Shown: one piece after another, positions 1-7,502 of the stretch | Layout: each line of letters opens with the position of its first letter | How positions within the stretch are numbered: position 1 is the stretch's first letter | Assembly: GCA_964460985.1 (NCBI GenBank) | Contig: CAYWQX010000029.1 | Coordinates: 1-28,267, forward strand | DNA: 28,267 nucleotides | Source of the DNA: CAZABG01 sp964460985 | GTDB taxonomy: Bacteria; Chlamydiota; Chlamydiia; Chlamydiales; Parachlamydiaceae | Direction: 5' to 3' | Program-made: the position numbers and the translations under genes | Notes under the pieces: model-generated | Seen by the model: the letters and a program-made list of their open reading frames with translations, nothing else | Told to the model about the DNA's origin: nothing | The model's database searches: none

Positions 1-1
1 C

Positions 2-346
2 AGCATACCGAATGATTTTTTCGGGAAAAGGTGGGGATGGTATGCCAACTCGGAAACTTGCACGGTTAAATTCGAAAAGTTAGTGGGAGCTAAGGGCGGA
101 GGAGATCGCGAAGAGCAAATCATGGAGCTAAAAAAACTAGCGCATTTTATCCACCTTTATCTTCCTGAAGAAAAGTTTCAAGAGATTGCCGATCAACTGT
201 ATGGCTGGCCGGGTTTAAAAACTTTTCGTGTCGGTAAAATTGGAACGTGGAGAGAGTATTTTAACGAAGAGCACATCAAACAGTTTAAACGAGTTTTCGG
301 TCAGGAGCTGGTTGAAATGGGATATGAATCTGATCTAAAGTGGTGA
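2..346 (+). CDS. Sulfotransferase, C-terminal part (cut by window start)
   Basis: The frame is open from the first bases of the window, so this is the end of a longer gene; the GTG at 83 is internal. About 114 residues are visible. They carry the segment that in PAPS-dependent sulfotransferases (Sulfotransfer_1 family) reads 'RYEDLVG..GG', here VKFEKLVGAKGGG, and the terminal signature FRVGKIGTWREYF, equivalent to the family's 'RKGKVGDWKNYF' that contacts the 3'-phosphate of PAPS. The enzyme would move a sulfate group from PAPS to a hydroxyl or amine; the substrate cannot be read from this end. The PAPS-binding P-loop lies outside the window. A second, different sulfotransferase lies 2 kb downstream. 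Family assignment is fairly sure; specificity is unknown. Confidence 0.75.
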   Translation, partial: SIPNDFFGKRWGWYANSETCTVKFEKLVGAKGGGDREEQIMELKKLAHFIHLYLPEEKFQEIADQLYGWPGLKTFRVGKIGTWREYFNEEHIKQFKRVFGQELVEMGYESDLKW

Positions 347-348
347 AT

Positions 349-396
349 CTACAATCCAAGCTTCAATTTATCGAGAGAAAAAGCAAGGTACTCTTC
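349..396 (-). pseudogene. Duplicated 3' tail of the dus gene (16 codons)
   Basis: Read on the minus strand these 48 bases encode EEYLAFSLDKLKLGL followed by TAG. The intact dihydrouridine synthase at 1416-2387 ends EEYLAFSLDKLKEGL and TGA. A 22-base run (tcaatttatcgagagaaaaagc) is identical in both, and most other differences are silent. Homology stops just upstream of the EE codons. The fragment sits on the far side of the repeat array from the intact gene, so the array is bracketed by direct copies of the dus end. This is seen directly. The mechanism (duplication at insertion, unequal recombination or gene conversion) is inference. Confidence 0.8.
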
Positions 397-433
397 CTTT
401 TCCCCTATTTTTTATGAATAAATCAACTTCATT

Positions 434-1408
434 CCAGGGGCAAGCGCGAAGGGGAGCAGCAGAATAGGTACTTCCGAAAGTTTCCAGGTGCTAGCGCGAG
501 GGGGAGCTACAGGGGAATAGGTACTTCCGAAAGTTTCCAGGGAAGCGGGCAAGCGCATGGGCATGGGCAAGCGCAGGGGTTAGCAGCAGAATAGGGACTA
601 GTAAAAGTTTCCAGGTGCTAGCGCGAAGGGGAGCAGCAGAATAGGTACTTCCGAAGTTTCCAGGGAAGCGGGCAAGCGCACGGGCAAGGGCATGCGCATG
701 GGTTTAGCAGCAGAATAGGGACTAGTAAAAGTTTCCAGGGGCAAGCGCGAGGGGGAGCAGCAGAATAGGTACTTGTGAAAGTTTCCAGGGAAGCGGGCAA
801 GCGCAGGGGCATGGGCAAGCGCGAGGGGGAGCAGCAGAATAGGTACTTCCGAAAGTTTCCAGGTGCTAGCGCGAGGGGGAGCAGCAGAATAGGTACTTCC
901 GAAGTTTCCAGGGAAGCGGGCAAGCGCACGGGCAAGGGCATGCGCATGGGTTTAGCAGCAGAATAGGGACTAGTAAAAGTTTCCAGGGGCAAGCGCGAGG
1001 GGGAGCAGCAGAATAGGTACTTGTGAAAGTTTCCAGGGAAGCGGGCAAGCGCAGGGGCATGGGCAAGCGCGAGGGGGAGCAGCAGAATAGGTACTTCCGA
1101 AAGTTTCCAGGTGCTAGCGCGAGGGGGAGCAGCAGAATAGGTACTTCCGAAGTTTCCAGGGAAGCGGGCAAGCGCACGGGCAAGGGCAAGCGCAGGGGTT
1201 AGCGGCAGAATAGGTACTTGTGAAAGTTTCCAGGTGCTAACGCAGGGGTTTAGCGGCAGAATAGGTACTTCCGAAAGTTTCCAGGGAAGCGGGCAAGCGC
1301 ACGGGCAAGGGCAAGCGCAGGGGTTTAGCAGCAGAATAGGGACTAGTAAAAGTTTCCAGGTGCTAACGCAGGGGTTTAGCAGCAGAATAGGTGCTGCCAA
1401 AGTTTCGT
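434..1408. repeat. Large GC-rich mosaic repeat array downstream of dus
   Basis: This gene-free stretch is built from one core, on the plus strand agcagaataggtacttccga plus aagtttccagg, joined by alternating connectors. The core centre varies (acttccgaaagt, acttgtgaaagt, actagtaaaagt). The short connector is a tgctagcgcgaggggg type; the long one is made of hexamer-like ggcaag/cgcacg/ggcatg steps starting gaagcgggcaagcgca. At least fourteen cores can be counted. The array is much richer in G+C than the neighbouring genes. It begins about 7 nt beyond the dus stop codon, and in the sense of dus transcription the strand is C-rich. A long minus-strand frame runs through it (618-1400), but its product is a low-complexity Cys/Pro/Leu translation of the repeat and I do not regard it as a gene. 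Confidence 0.9.
611..1187. repeat. 248-bp higher-order tandem repeat inside the array
   Basis: A composite block starting 'ccaggtgctagcgcg' at 611 recurs at 859 and again at 1107, a period of exactly 248 bp each time. The markers 'ataggtacttccgaagtttc' at 641, 889 and 1137 show the same spacing. Copies one and two are almost identical (for example gcgcgaagggg versus gcgcgaggggg). The third copy is partial and diverges near 1187, where gggcatgcgcatggg is replaced by gggcaagcgcagggg. Such identity implies recent segmental duplication within the array. Confidence 0.85.
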
Positions 1409-1415
1409 GGTAACA

Positions 1416-2387
1416 TCATAATCCCTCTTTCAATTTATCGAGAGAAAAAGCGAGGTATTCCTCCCACGTTGGAGGAGAATATTTCAGAATATCCGGGCGA
1501 AGTTCCTTCAATTTCTCCGTTTTTCGAAATTGATAGCTAAAAATCTGTTTTAATTTGTTGATTTTACCTCGATGGCTTCCATCCTGGTGGAGCTCTCTCA
1601 CAAAGACTGCATAGAATTTTTGGTAAGCCTCGAATGTATGAACAACACTCTCCTTGGCAAAATGGGCTTTGATTTCTTTAAAGATGAAGGGATTGATCAC
1701 AGCTCCCCTGCCGATCATGAGCGCATCGCAGCGGGTATGATGTAACATTCTAAGAGCATCCTCAACGGTTAATATATCGCCGTTGCCAACGAGAGGAATT
1801 TTTAAGATCGATTTAGCTTCAGCAATCAAGTCCCATTTCGCAGGAGGTCCATAGCCATCTTCTTTGGTGCGTGGGTGGAGCGTTATAAATTTAACTCCGC
1901 TCTCTTCAGCAGCTTTGAGATTTTCTCTAAATAAAGAGGTGTCGCTATATCCTGAGCGCATTTTTAAAGTGACCGGTACTCGGACGGCTTTAACCATAAA
2001 TGAAGCTATTTCATGTAATCTGTCAGGCGTTTTTAAAAGGGAAGAGCCGGCTCCTTTACCTGTCACAGTATTGGAGGGGCAGCCGCAGTTTAAATCGATC
2101 CTTTTAGCGCCTCTTTTCTCAAGCTGTCTCGCCATACCTGCCATAAGCTCAGGATCCGATCCCATAATCTGAGCGGCAAGGGGTATAGTCCCTAATTCAT
2201 CCGCCTCATAGACTCTTGCTAAACTCTCCACATGTGCGTTAACAGGAACTCGCATAAATTCGGTTACCGCCTCGTCAAAGCCATTTATCGTTGACATGGC
2301 TTTTCTAAATGGACGGTCGCCAACTCCTTCCATAGGAGCGAGAAATAAGTAAGGAGCACTATTTTTATCTTTCGAAAGCAGATTCAT
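1416..2387 (-). CDS. dus: tRNA-dihydrouridine synthase, DusC-like
   Basis: A cytosolic FMN enzyme that reduces specific uridines in tRNA to dihydrouridine using NADPH. The 323-aa product has the usual family length. It starts with the FMN-barrel motif LAPMEGVGDRPFR (res. 17-29) and carries the active-site motif DLNCGCPS (98-105, catalytic Cys103 as the second Cys). It continues with TLKMRSGY, LHPRTKE, the phosphate-binding VGNGDI and MIGRGA. The C-terminal helical domain with KINKLKQIFSYQFRK resembles E. coli DusC ('RIKQWLSYLRK') more than DusA or DusB, so a DusC-type enzyme is likely; target position is inferred only. It is transcribed divergently from the sulfotransferase at 2450 with 62 bp between the starts. 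Its 3' end abuts the repeat array and exists in a second, truncated copy at 349-396. Confidence 0.93.
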   Translation of the reverse strand: MNLLSKDKNSAPYLFLAPMEGVGDRPFRKAMSTINGFDEAVTEFMRVPVNAHVESLARVYEADELGTIPLAAQIMGSDPELMAGMARQLEKRGAKRIDLNCGCPSNTVTGKGAGSSLLKTPDRLHEIASFMVKAVRVPVTLKMRSGYSDTSLFRENLKAAEESGVKFITLHPRTKEDGYGPPAKWDLIAEAKSILKIPLVGNGDILTVEDALRMLHHTRCDALMIGRGAVINPFIFKEIKAHFAKESVVHTFEAYQKFYAVFVRELHQDGSHRGKINKLKQIFSYQFRKTEKLKELRPDILKYSPPTWEEYLAFSLDKLKEGL

Positions 2388-2449
2388 GGGTGAGAAGTAT
2401 AACAGGTCTTTATGAATTTATCACCCTTCTGTTAGAAAAGATAAAAATT

Positions 2450-3172
2450 ATGATTAAAATATTGATTTGCCTCCTCTCATTGACTGCCTCTTTGGAGGCC
2501 GCCATGCCGGCTAACTGGAAAAGGGTTTATCTTGCCACTTATCCAAGGTCTGGAAACCACTGGATGCGCTACCTTATCGAAGAGGCCACAGGCATCCTTA
2601 CCGGATCTGTGTTTTGCGATCCCGATCCGCCCCATGAAAGAGAGCCTTTTCCCTGGGGAGGCTATGCTCCGAAGGGGGGATATGAGGGAAACAGGCGAAA
2701 TCCAAAACATCAAGATTTGATTGTTATTAAAACTCATTTTCCGATGGCTCAAGAACCTTTTGATCAACGCAAAAGAATAGGAGTCATTCGAGTCGTAAGG
2801 CATCCGGTAGATACGTTTTACTCCCTTTATGTTTACTCCTTTAAAGGAAAGCCTTACCATCCCGATTATCCAACCGACCGATTGCACAAAAATATTAAAC
2901 TCTGGAGAGAGTTTCAAGAATATTGGAACCGTCAAAACGATGTGGTAACCATCCGTTATGAAGACTTGTATAACGATCCTTTTAATACTCTAAAATATGC
3001 CTTATCTAAAATCGGCTTTAAACTCAGCGATAAGGATATTCAACGAGCGGTTGACCGCTACCCTCCTGAAGGAGCTTTGCTGAAACACATCGGCCATTTT
3101 ACAAAAGATCAGCTCAATATCATTAAAACGGACTTACATGATCTAATGGATCAATTTGGATATTTACTGTAA
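2450..3172 (+). CDS. PAPS-dependent sulfotransferase, possibly exported
   Basis: The product (240 aa from ATG 2450) has the 5'-phosphosulfate loop TYPRSGNHW (res. 30-38), KTHFP (94-98) with a likely catalytic His96, the 3'-phosphate motif VVRHPVDTFYSLY with Arg117 and Ser125, and VTIRYEDLY. It is therefore a Sulfotransfer_1-type enzyme of reduced length. The start is ambiguous. GTG 2390 gives a 260-aa form. ATG 2450 gives a leader MIKILICLLSLTASLEA that looks like a signal peptide but has a poor ribosome-binding site. ATG 2504 is preceded by a good ggagg at 5-nt spacing and gives a cytosolic 222-aa form. The frame is open throughout. PAPS is a cytosolic cofactor, so an exported form would only make sense if delivered into a host cell. 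Substrate unknown. Confidence 0.8.
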   Translation: MIKILICLLSLTASLEAAMPANWKRVYLATYPRSGNHWMRYLIEEATGILTGSVFCDPDPPHEREPFPWGGYAPKGGYEGNRRNPKHQDLIVIKTHFPMAQEPFDQRKRIGVIRVVRHPVDTFYSLYVYSFKGKPYHPDYPTDRLHKNIKLWREFQEYWNRQNDVVTIRYEDLYNDPFNTLKYALSKIGFKLSDKDIQRAVDRYPPEGALLKHIGHFTKDQLNIIKTDLHDLMDQFGYLL

Positions 3173-3188
3173 AATGGCTGCATTTTAC
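3169..3188 (+). terminator. Small hairpin overlapping the sulfotransferase stop codon
   Basis: Bases gtaaaatg (3169-3176) and cattttac (3181-3188) form a perfect 8-bp stem with a gctg loop; the TAA stop lies inside the left arm. No T-run follows, so it is a weak candidate terminator or mRNA 3'-end structure rather than a certain one. Confidence 0.3.
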
Positions 3189-3205
3189 CTAAAGATGGAA
3201 AAAAA

Positions 3206-4231
3206 ATGATTGCGTCTCCTTCTACTCCAAGATCTCAAGATACGACGATCCTACACTCTACCCTTCCCGAAATGAATAGGTATGAAAAACCTGAAACACA
3301 TGACTTATTGTTAAAAGAAAGTAAAATTGGACTAAGACAACATGCCTCAAATATTGAGATATTAAAGAAATTAAATCTCAAAATTCGTGTCATGACCTGG
3401 AATTTACTCTTCAACCTGAACGATCAAAAATGCTTGGAAGACAATAAATGGCCAAAACGCCTTCCCAAAATTGTACGCCTCATTGAATATCATTCACCAG
3501 ATATTCTCGGAACACAAGAATTGTACGGCGTTCAAAAAAACGATTTACATGAGAAGTTAAAAAGCATCTACGAGGTCTACGGAAAAGCAGGTCCCGGAAA
3601 ATCACCCGAAGAAAAGGAGACCAATGCTATCTTTTTTAAAAAAGAGCGTTTTATTTGCCGGCAAAAAATAACTCGGGAGATGCGTATAGATCTAAAAGAA
3701 GGCAAAAAAAGTGAATTCCCCGACAAAACGTTTACTTTTCTTCGCCTCTATGACACGGTTTCAAAGAACGAGCTCGTTGTCTTAAATACCCATCTTACGT
3801 TTGATTCACCCGATATTAGGGATAGCCAAGTTCGAATGATTGTTAAATTTGCGCATGAGTTTATACAAAAATATCCCGTCTTGATTATGGGGGATTTTAA
3901 CTTCATGCCTCTTAAAACGGATATCAGCGCTATTAATCCACTCCCCTGCCATGATGGCGATCAACTCGTAAGACTCTTCTTAGAAGCCGAATTCCGTAGA
4001 GCTGTCACCTGGTCGCTTTTGGGCCATGCCGGAACTAATTCCACCTACACCAATAATCCCCCAAGATCTAAACCCTTTGAAGGAACGGGAACCCCTGGAG
4101 TAGAATTGGATGAAATTTTCGTGAATAGAAAAATAACCGTTCTATTTTTGATCGTGGAAACTGCCAAAATCGACGGGCAATACCCATCAGATCACTTACC
4201 TAAAGAAGCGGATATTCTTTTGAATCCTTAA
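3206..4231 (+). CDS. Endonuclease/exonuclease/phosphatase family protein
   Basis: The 341-aa product has the complete set of metal-dependent phosphoesterase motifs of the EEP (DNase I-like) fold: TWN (res. 64-66), TQE (103-105), NTHL with His196 (194-197), GDFN (229-232), Asp302 in LDEIFV and SDH (328-330). Members cleave phosphodiesters or phosphomonoesters in DNA, RNA, inositol phosphates or sphingomyelin; the sequence does not decide which. About 60 residues precede the domain; they are polar, without a signal peptide, and begin with a Ser/Thr/Pro-rich stretch that could be a secretion signal (inference). Many family members in intracellular bacteria act on host lipids or nucleic acids. 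The gene ends convergently with the MsrBA gene, overlapping it by 4 bp. Confidence 0.82.
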   Translation: MIASPSTPRSQDTTILHSTLPEMNRYEKPETHDLLLKESKIGLRQHASNIEILKKLNLKIRVMTWNLLFNLNDQKCLEDNKWPKRLPKIVRLIEYHSPDILGTQELYGVQKNDLHEKLKSIYEVYGKAGPGKSPEEKETNAIFFKKERFICRQKITREMRIDLKEGKKSEFPDKTFTFLRLYDTVSKNELVVLNTHLTFDSPDIRDSQVRMIVKFAHEFIQKYPVLIMGDFNFMPLKTDISAINPLPCHDGDQLVRLFLEAEFRRAVTWSLLGHAGTNSTYTNNPPRSKPFEGTGTPGVELDEIFVNRKITVLFLIVETAKIDGQYPSDHLPKEADILLNP

Positions 4232-5082
4232 AACAAACTGACATGCATATGGCAATAGGGAACCTTGCCATTGGTGTCATAATACTTTTGGTGATACGCT
4301 TCCGCTTCGTAGAAGACAGTGGCGGGAAGAATGTGGGTTGCCACTTTCATTCCTTTCTCTTCCAATATTTTTACCAATTTCTCAGCGATTTTCTTTTGCC
4401 CTTCCGTGAGATAAAAAATGGCCGAAAGATATTGCTTGCCAATGTCTGGTCCTTGTCCGTTCGCTTGAGAAGGGTTATGGATTTCAAAAAAGTATTTAGC
4501 CAAAGCCTCGTAATTTATCACTTTGGGATCAAATATCACTTCAACCGCTTCATAATGACCGGTAAGCCCAGTACAAACCTCTTCATAGCTAGGATTGACC
4601 GTTTTTCCGCCTGTGTAACCCGATTTCACACGAATTACCCCTTTCAGCTTATTCATGAGATACTCAACTCCCCAGAAACAGCCGGCTGCGAAAATAGCTC
4701 TTTCATAACCTTCTTTAGTAAACGCCGGGATAAAACGCATCGAAATGGAGTTCACACAGTGACGGGTATTTTTGGGAGTAAATCTCTCCCCAATGAAAAC
4801 ATGCCCTAAATGAGCTCCGCAGGTGGCGCAAAGGATCTCTGTTCTATCGCCATCAGCATCCATTTTCCTTAGGACTCTCCCCGGAATTTCATCATCAAAG
4901 GAAGGCCAGCCGCAATGGGAGCTGAATTTATCTTTAGATAAGTAGAGTGGAGAGTCGCACTTACGGCACACATACACCCCTTCCTCTTTCAAATTTTCAT
5001 ACTCCCCGGTACCGGGCCTTTCAGTTCCTTTATGATTGATGACTCTGTCTTCTTCATAATTGAGCTCATGGTACCTTCTCAT
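4228..5082 (-). CDS. msrBA: Bifunctional peptide methionine sulfoxide reductase MsrB-MsrA
   Basis: It repairs oxidised methionine in proteins, using thioredoxin as electron donor. The 284-aa chain is a fusion with MsrB first (res. 1-120) and MsrA second (about 126-284). MsrB shows two zinc CxxC pairs (Cys39/Cys42, Cys85/Cys88), HCGWPSFDDEI and the catalytic Cys109 in RHCVNSISMRF; it reduces the R sulfoxide. MsrA shows GCFWGVEY with catalytic Cys135, SGYTGG, GHYEAVEV and the FF.IHNPSQ segment; it reduces the S sulfoxide. The B-A order is the reverse of the MsrA-MsrB order seen in, for example, Neisseria PilB. No signal peptide is visible, so it acts in the cytosol. It is divergent from the lipase gene across an AT-rich 81-105 bp spacer. 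Confidence 0.95.
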   Translation of the reverse strand: MRRYHELNYEEDRVINHKGTERPGTGEYENLKEEGVYVCRKCDSPLYLSKDKFSSHCGWPSFDDEIPGRVLRKMDADGDRTEILCATCGAHLGHVFIGERFTPKNTRHCVNSISMRFIPAFTKEGYERAIFAAGCFWGVEYLMNKLKGVIRVKSGYTGGKTVNPSYEEVCTGLTGHYEAVEVIFDPKVINYEALAKYFFEIHNPSQANGQGPDIGKQYLSAIFYLTEGQKKIAEKLVKILEEKGMKVATHILPATVFYEAEAYHQKYYDTNGKVPYCHMHVSLF

Positions 5083-5169
5083 ACGGCATCCTTTGTTAAA
5101 ACTATGTTAACATATTATTTAAAATTTATTAAGCGTAAATATTCAGTAAATTTTTAATACAAAGTGCGA

Positions 5170-5175
5170 TATAAT
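5170..5175 (+). promoter_or_regulatory. TATAAT -10 element upstream of the lipase ATG
   Basis: A perfect TATAAT stands 12 nt before the ATG at 5188, in an AT-rich spacer. No good -35 is visible at 16-18 bp. If used, the leader would be only about 6 nt and the GTG at 5164 could not be the start. Tentative. Confidence 0.25.
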
Positions 5176-5187
5176 AAAATATTACTT

Positions 5188-6468
5188 ATGATAAATAACA
5201 CATCATTACTACTAAATTTATCAGATTTATATGGTTCCGTTGGAATTAAATTAGCTCGTTCTATCATTCCTGAAGACGAGCTCAGGAACAGTATTTCTCA
5301 CGCCTCCATCCGAACCCTCATGGGGCAAATCCAAAAAAAGAACCCTTTTTTACTGAAAAACAAGCAAATTTTCAAAAATTATACTCGCAAACCTTTCTCA
5401 GAATTAGCCTTTGCTAAAGTGTTAGGCAATGTGAACCCCTATCTCAAAGGCAAAAAAGAGCTCACTCCCAGTTTACTTAAAAAAATTGATACCTGTCTCC
5501 TCTCTCTTCAACAGGGTGAGCAAGATAGAATTCTCACACAAAAAAACCTGGAAGAGGCTCAAAAAGAAGAGGTTTACAATAGACTGCGAGGAGTTAAAGA
5601 AGCTATAAAACCTGCCAAGGACTATATCGAAGCTCTAGCGCATGCCGTTGCCTACACAAACTGGAATCCTGGAGATATCATCCCATTTTATGATTCTAAG
5701 GAGAGCCAAGGCAACTATATCGTAGAAAAAACGATTACAAATGAAAAAGGGCTTCATATCGTTGTTTTAGTTCCCGACAAATCCTTTCTCCTTAAGAACG
5801 GCAAAAAACCGCCGCCTGTAATGGCTGTAAGAGGATCTGTGAGTGCTGAGAGTCTTATCGATGATTTTAAGCTCGTAATTGGCAAAAGAAGTCTATATCT
5901 CTCCTTAAAAGAGGTGGAAAGGACCCTCAAATCGGTTACGGATAAATATGGTCCGATTTTATTATGCGGCCACAGTCTAGGAGGTGCTATATGCCAACAT
6001 ATAACCTCTTTATTTTGCGATAGATACCCTATTGCAGAGTGCCATTTATTCAGCAGTCCCGGCTGCGGCAAAGAGTCGGTTCAAAGATTTGAGAAAAAAC
6101 TGTCTGAAATGAGAATTTTTCCAAAGATCTATCTCTACAGAATCGACCAGGACTTAGTCCCCTACGGCGGCGGACCTCATCTAAAAATACGAAAAAGCTT
6201 CATTGCTCAAAGTCAAAGGTCCAGATTTGCGGTGCACCAAAAAGGAGAACACCACAATGATCTCCATTTTTTTAGTAAACGATTTAACCATATTAGAAAA
6301 GAGCTTGAGCATAAGGTAGAAGAGTATTTTATTGAAAAAGTAAGAATATTGTTCTCCTCAATTATCGTAGGACTCGTCAAATTTTTCTCCTCTTCTTACA
6401 ACCTTCGTAAAAACAAAGTGCGTATGGAGAGATTCTTTACCGATTTAGAGCGGAATCAAAAAATCTAG
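5188..6468 (+). CDS. Class 3 lipase-like protein
   Basis: An alpha/beta hydrolase of the Lipase_3 type. Counting from the upstream GTG 5164 (434 aa; the ATG at 5188 gives 426 aa and is more likely), the core has AVRGSVS (221-227, oxyanion region), a conserved DDFKL, the nucleophile elbow CGHSLGGA with Ser271, and LFSSPGCG. IDQDLVPYGG with Asp328/Asp330 as acid candidates follows, then a His-rich EHHNDLHFF (362-370) as the His candidate. This order matches triacylglycerol lipases related to fungal lipases. About 150 residues of unassigned polar helix-like sequence precede the domain. A hydrophobic patch near 392-412 (VRILFSSIIVGLVKFF) could bind membrane. No signal peptide. In an intracellular bacterium such a protein may be a secreted effector acting on host lipids; that is inference. 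The 3' end overlaps the next, convergent gene by 32 bp. Confidence 0.78.
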   Translation: MINNTSLLLNLSDLYGSVGIKLARSIIPEDELRNSISHASIRTLMGQIQKKNPFLLKNKQIFKNYTRKPFSELAFAKVLGNVNPYLKGKKELTPSLLKKIDTCLLSLQQGEQDRILTQKNLEEAQKEEVYNRLRGVKEAIKPAKDYIEALAHAVAYTNWNPGDIIPFYDSKESQGNYIVEKTITNEKGLHIVVLVPDKSFLLKNGKKPPPVMAVRGSVSAESLIDDFKLVIGKRSLYLSLKEVERTLKSVTDKYGPILLCGHSLGGAICQHITSLFCDRYPIAECHLFSSPGCGKESVQRFEKKLSEMRIFPKIYLYRIDQDLVPYGGGPHLKIRKSFIAQSQRSRFAVHQKGEHHNDLHFFSKRFNHIRKELEHKVEEYFIEKVRILFSSIIVGLVKFFSSSYNLRKNKVRMERFFTDLERNQKI

Positions 6469-7408
6469 AGGCCTCCTCCCCGATCTGATATTGAATCCAC
6501 AATCGAGAGATCGAAGGGTCATCGTTAAACAAAAAAGGGAGATTTACCTTTTTTTGACCATCCAGCCCAAGGGCAGTTATAAATATAAAATGATCTACCT
6601 TTCCTGGGATTGTCTTGTAGATAGAATAAGGAATCATTTTCGCAAAAAAGCCAGCGTTATTCTTCGTCACCAAAACGGTGTCTTCTTCGGACGCGATAAA
6701 ATAGGTGGGAATAGAGACTTTATTCAAACTTTGTTCATCAAATATCCACGCCCAGGCAGGCGCCATAATAAACGCGGCTTTGATTCTTGGATCTTTCCAA
6801 TCTTTTTGCAAGCTATCGCGGTCTAAGGTGGGCAAGAGCTCATCCATCATCGCAAAATCTTGCGGGGCTGCAAAGTCTTTTGTCGGTTTAATGGCATCAA
6901 GTTTCGTTGATCTGCCGCCGATGACCCAAATGGCAGTCGTTCCCCCTAAAGAAAAGCCGGCCATCCCTATTCGTTTAGGATCGATCTTTCCTTCCTTCAT
7001 GAGAGCATCGACTATTTCTTTAACATCTTCAGCCCGTCGCCAGTGATTTATATGGGGTTTTCCGCTCTCCAATAAATCTTTATGCTGAACTGCTGCCACG
7101 GCATAGCCTGCTTTCGTTAAATAGAGAATCAGCCAGGAGAGTTGGTGAGGATTTCCCGTCAAGCCGTGAGACACTACAATCAAGGGAGAGTAGAGAGGAA
7201 AATTGGCCCCTTTTGCAACATTAAATAAATCCCATGGATTTCCGGAAGGCTCTCCTTGCACGGTCGGATTCACCGGGTACCATATTGAGATGGGCCTTGA
7301 ATCGGGCATAGAAAGTTCTCTATAACCCACTACCGGATAAGGAGTTATGGGACGGGGCTCAAAAGCATTAAGCCAGAAAGGCAACAAAACGATAAAAAGA
7401 TATCTCAT
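6437..7408 (-). CDS. Exported alpha/beta hydrolase, dienelactone hydrolase/PAF-acetylhydrolase-like
   Basis: Start chosen at ATG 7408 because aaagga lies just upstream and the resulting N-terminus MRYLFIVLLPFWLNA is a good signal peptide; a longer frame begins at 7450. The 323-aa product has VVSHGLTG (oxyanion hole), the nucleophile motif GFSLGGT with Ser153, an acid candidate Asp243 in SEEDTVL and His273 in VDHFIF, giving a full triad. The arrangement resembles COG4188 'predicted dienelactone hydrolases' and PAF acetylhydrolases; substrate unknown. It probably works in the periplasm or outside the cell. It lies convergent to the lipase, with the two coding ends overlapping by 32 bp, so their transcripts are partly complementary. 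Confidence 0.78.
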   Translation of the reverse strand: MRYLFIVLLPFWLNAFEPRPITPYPVVGYRELSMPDSRPISIWYPVNPTVQGEPSGNPWDLFNVAKGANFPLYSPLIVVSHGLTGNPHQLSWLILYLTKAGYAVAAVQHKDLLESGKPHINHWRRAEDVKEIVDALMKEGKIDPKRIGMAGFSLGGTTAIWVIGGRSTKLDAIKPTKDFAAPQDFAMMDELLPTLDRDSLQKDWKDPRIKAAFIMAPAWAWIFDEQSLNKVSIPTYFIASEEDTVLVTKNNAGFFAKMIPYSIYKTIPGKVDHFIFITALGLDGQKKVNLPFLFNDDPSISRLWIQYQIGEEASRFFDSALNR

Positions 7409-7443
7409 TATAAATCCTTTAGATTCCTCGTCCCAGTAATTCC

Positions 7444-7469
7444 TTGACATTTCACATTTGAATTATTAT
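7444..7469 (+). promoter_or_regulatory. Possible promoter of the small membrane protein gene
   Basis: An exact TTGACA at 7444-7449 is followed by AT-rich sequence with tattat at 7464-7469 (14-bp spacer) and tatcta at 7467-7472 (17-bp spacer). The -35 is convincing; the -10 is not uniquely placed. An aaaggg ribosome-binding site stands 8 nt before the ATG at 7503. Confidence 0.4.
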
Positions 7470-7502
7470 CTATATTTTTTTAACAATCAAAGGGTTTTAA
7501 TT

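Noticed and set aside
618..1400. Long minus-strand open frame (260 codons) and overlapping frames in the repeat array
   Set aside because: The product is a low-complexity Cys/Pro/Leu translation of the repeat units; similar frames appear on both strands because the units lack stop codons. No ribosome-binding site was seen, and the same DNA recurs in intergenic regions.
434..1408. CRISPR array
   Set aside because: Units are of unequal length, connectors repeat instead of being unique spacers, and there are no cas genes.
434..1408. Polymorphic tandem repeat inside a coding gene (surface protein repeat)
   Set aside because: The flanking frames do not continue into the array, and array units do not keep a common codon frame with a plausible protein.
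2477..2935. 152-codon minus-strand frame opposite the sulfotransferase
   Set aside because: The plus-strand frame holds the PAPS-binding motifs, so the antisense frame is a by-product.
4243..4809. 188-codon plus-strand frame opposite msrBA
   Set aside because: It is antisense to a gene with all catalytic residues intact, and its product resembles no family I know.
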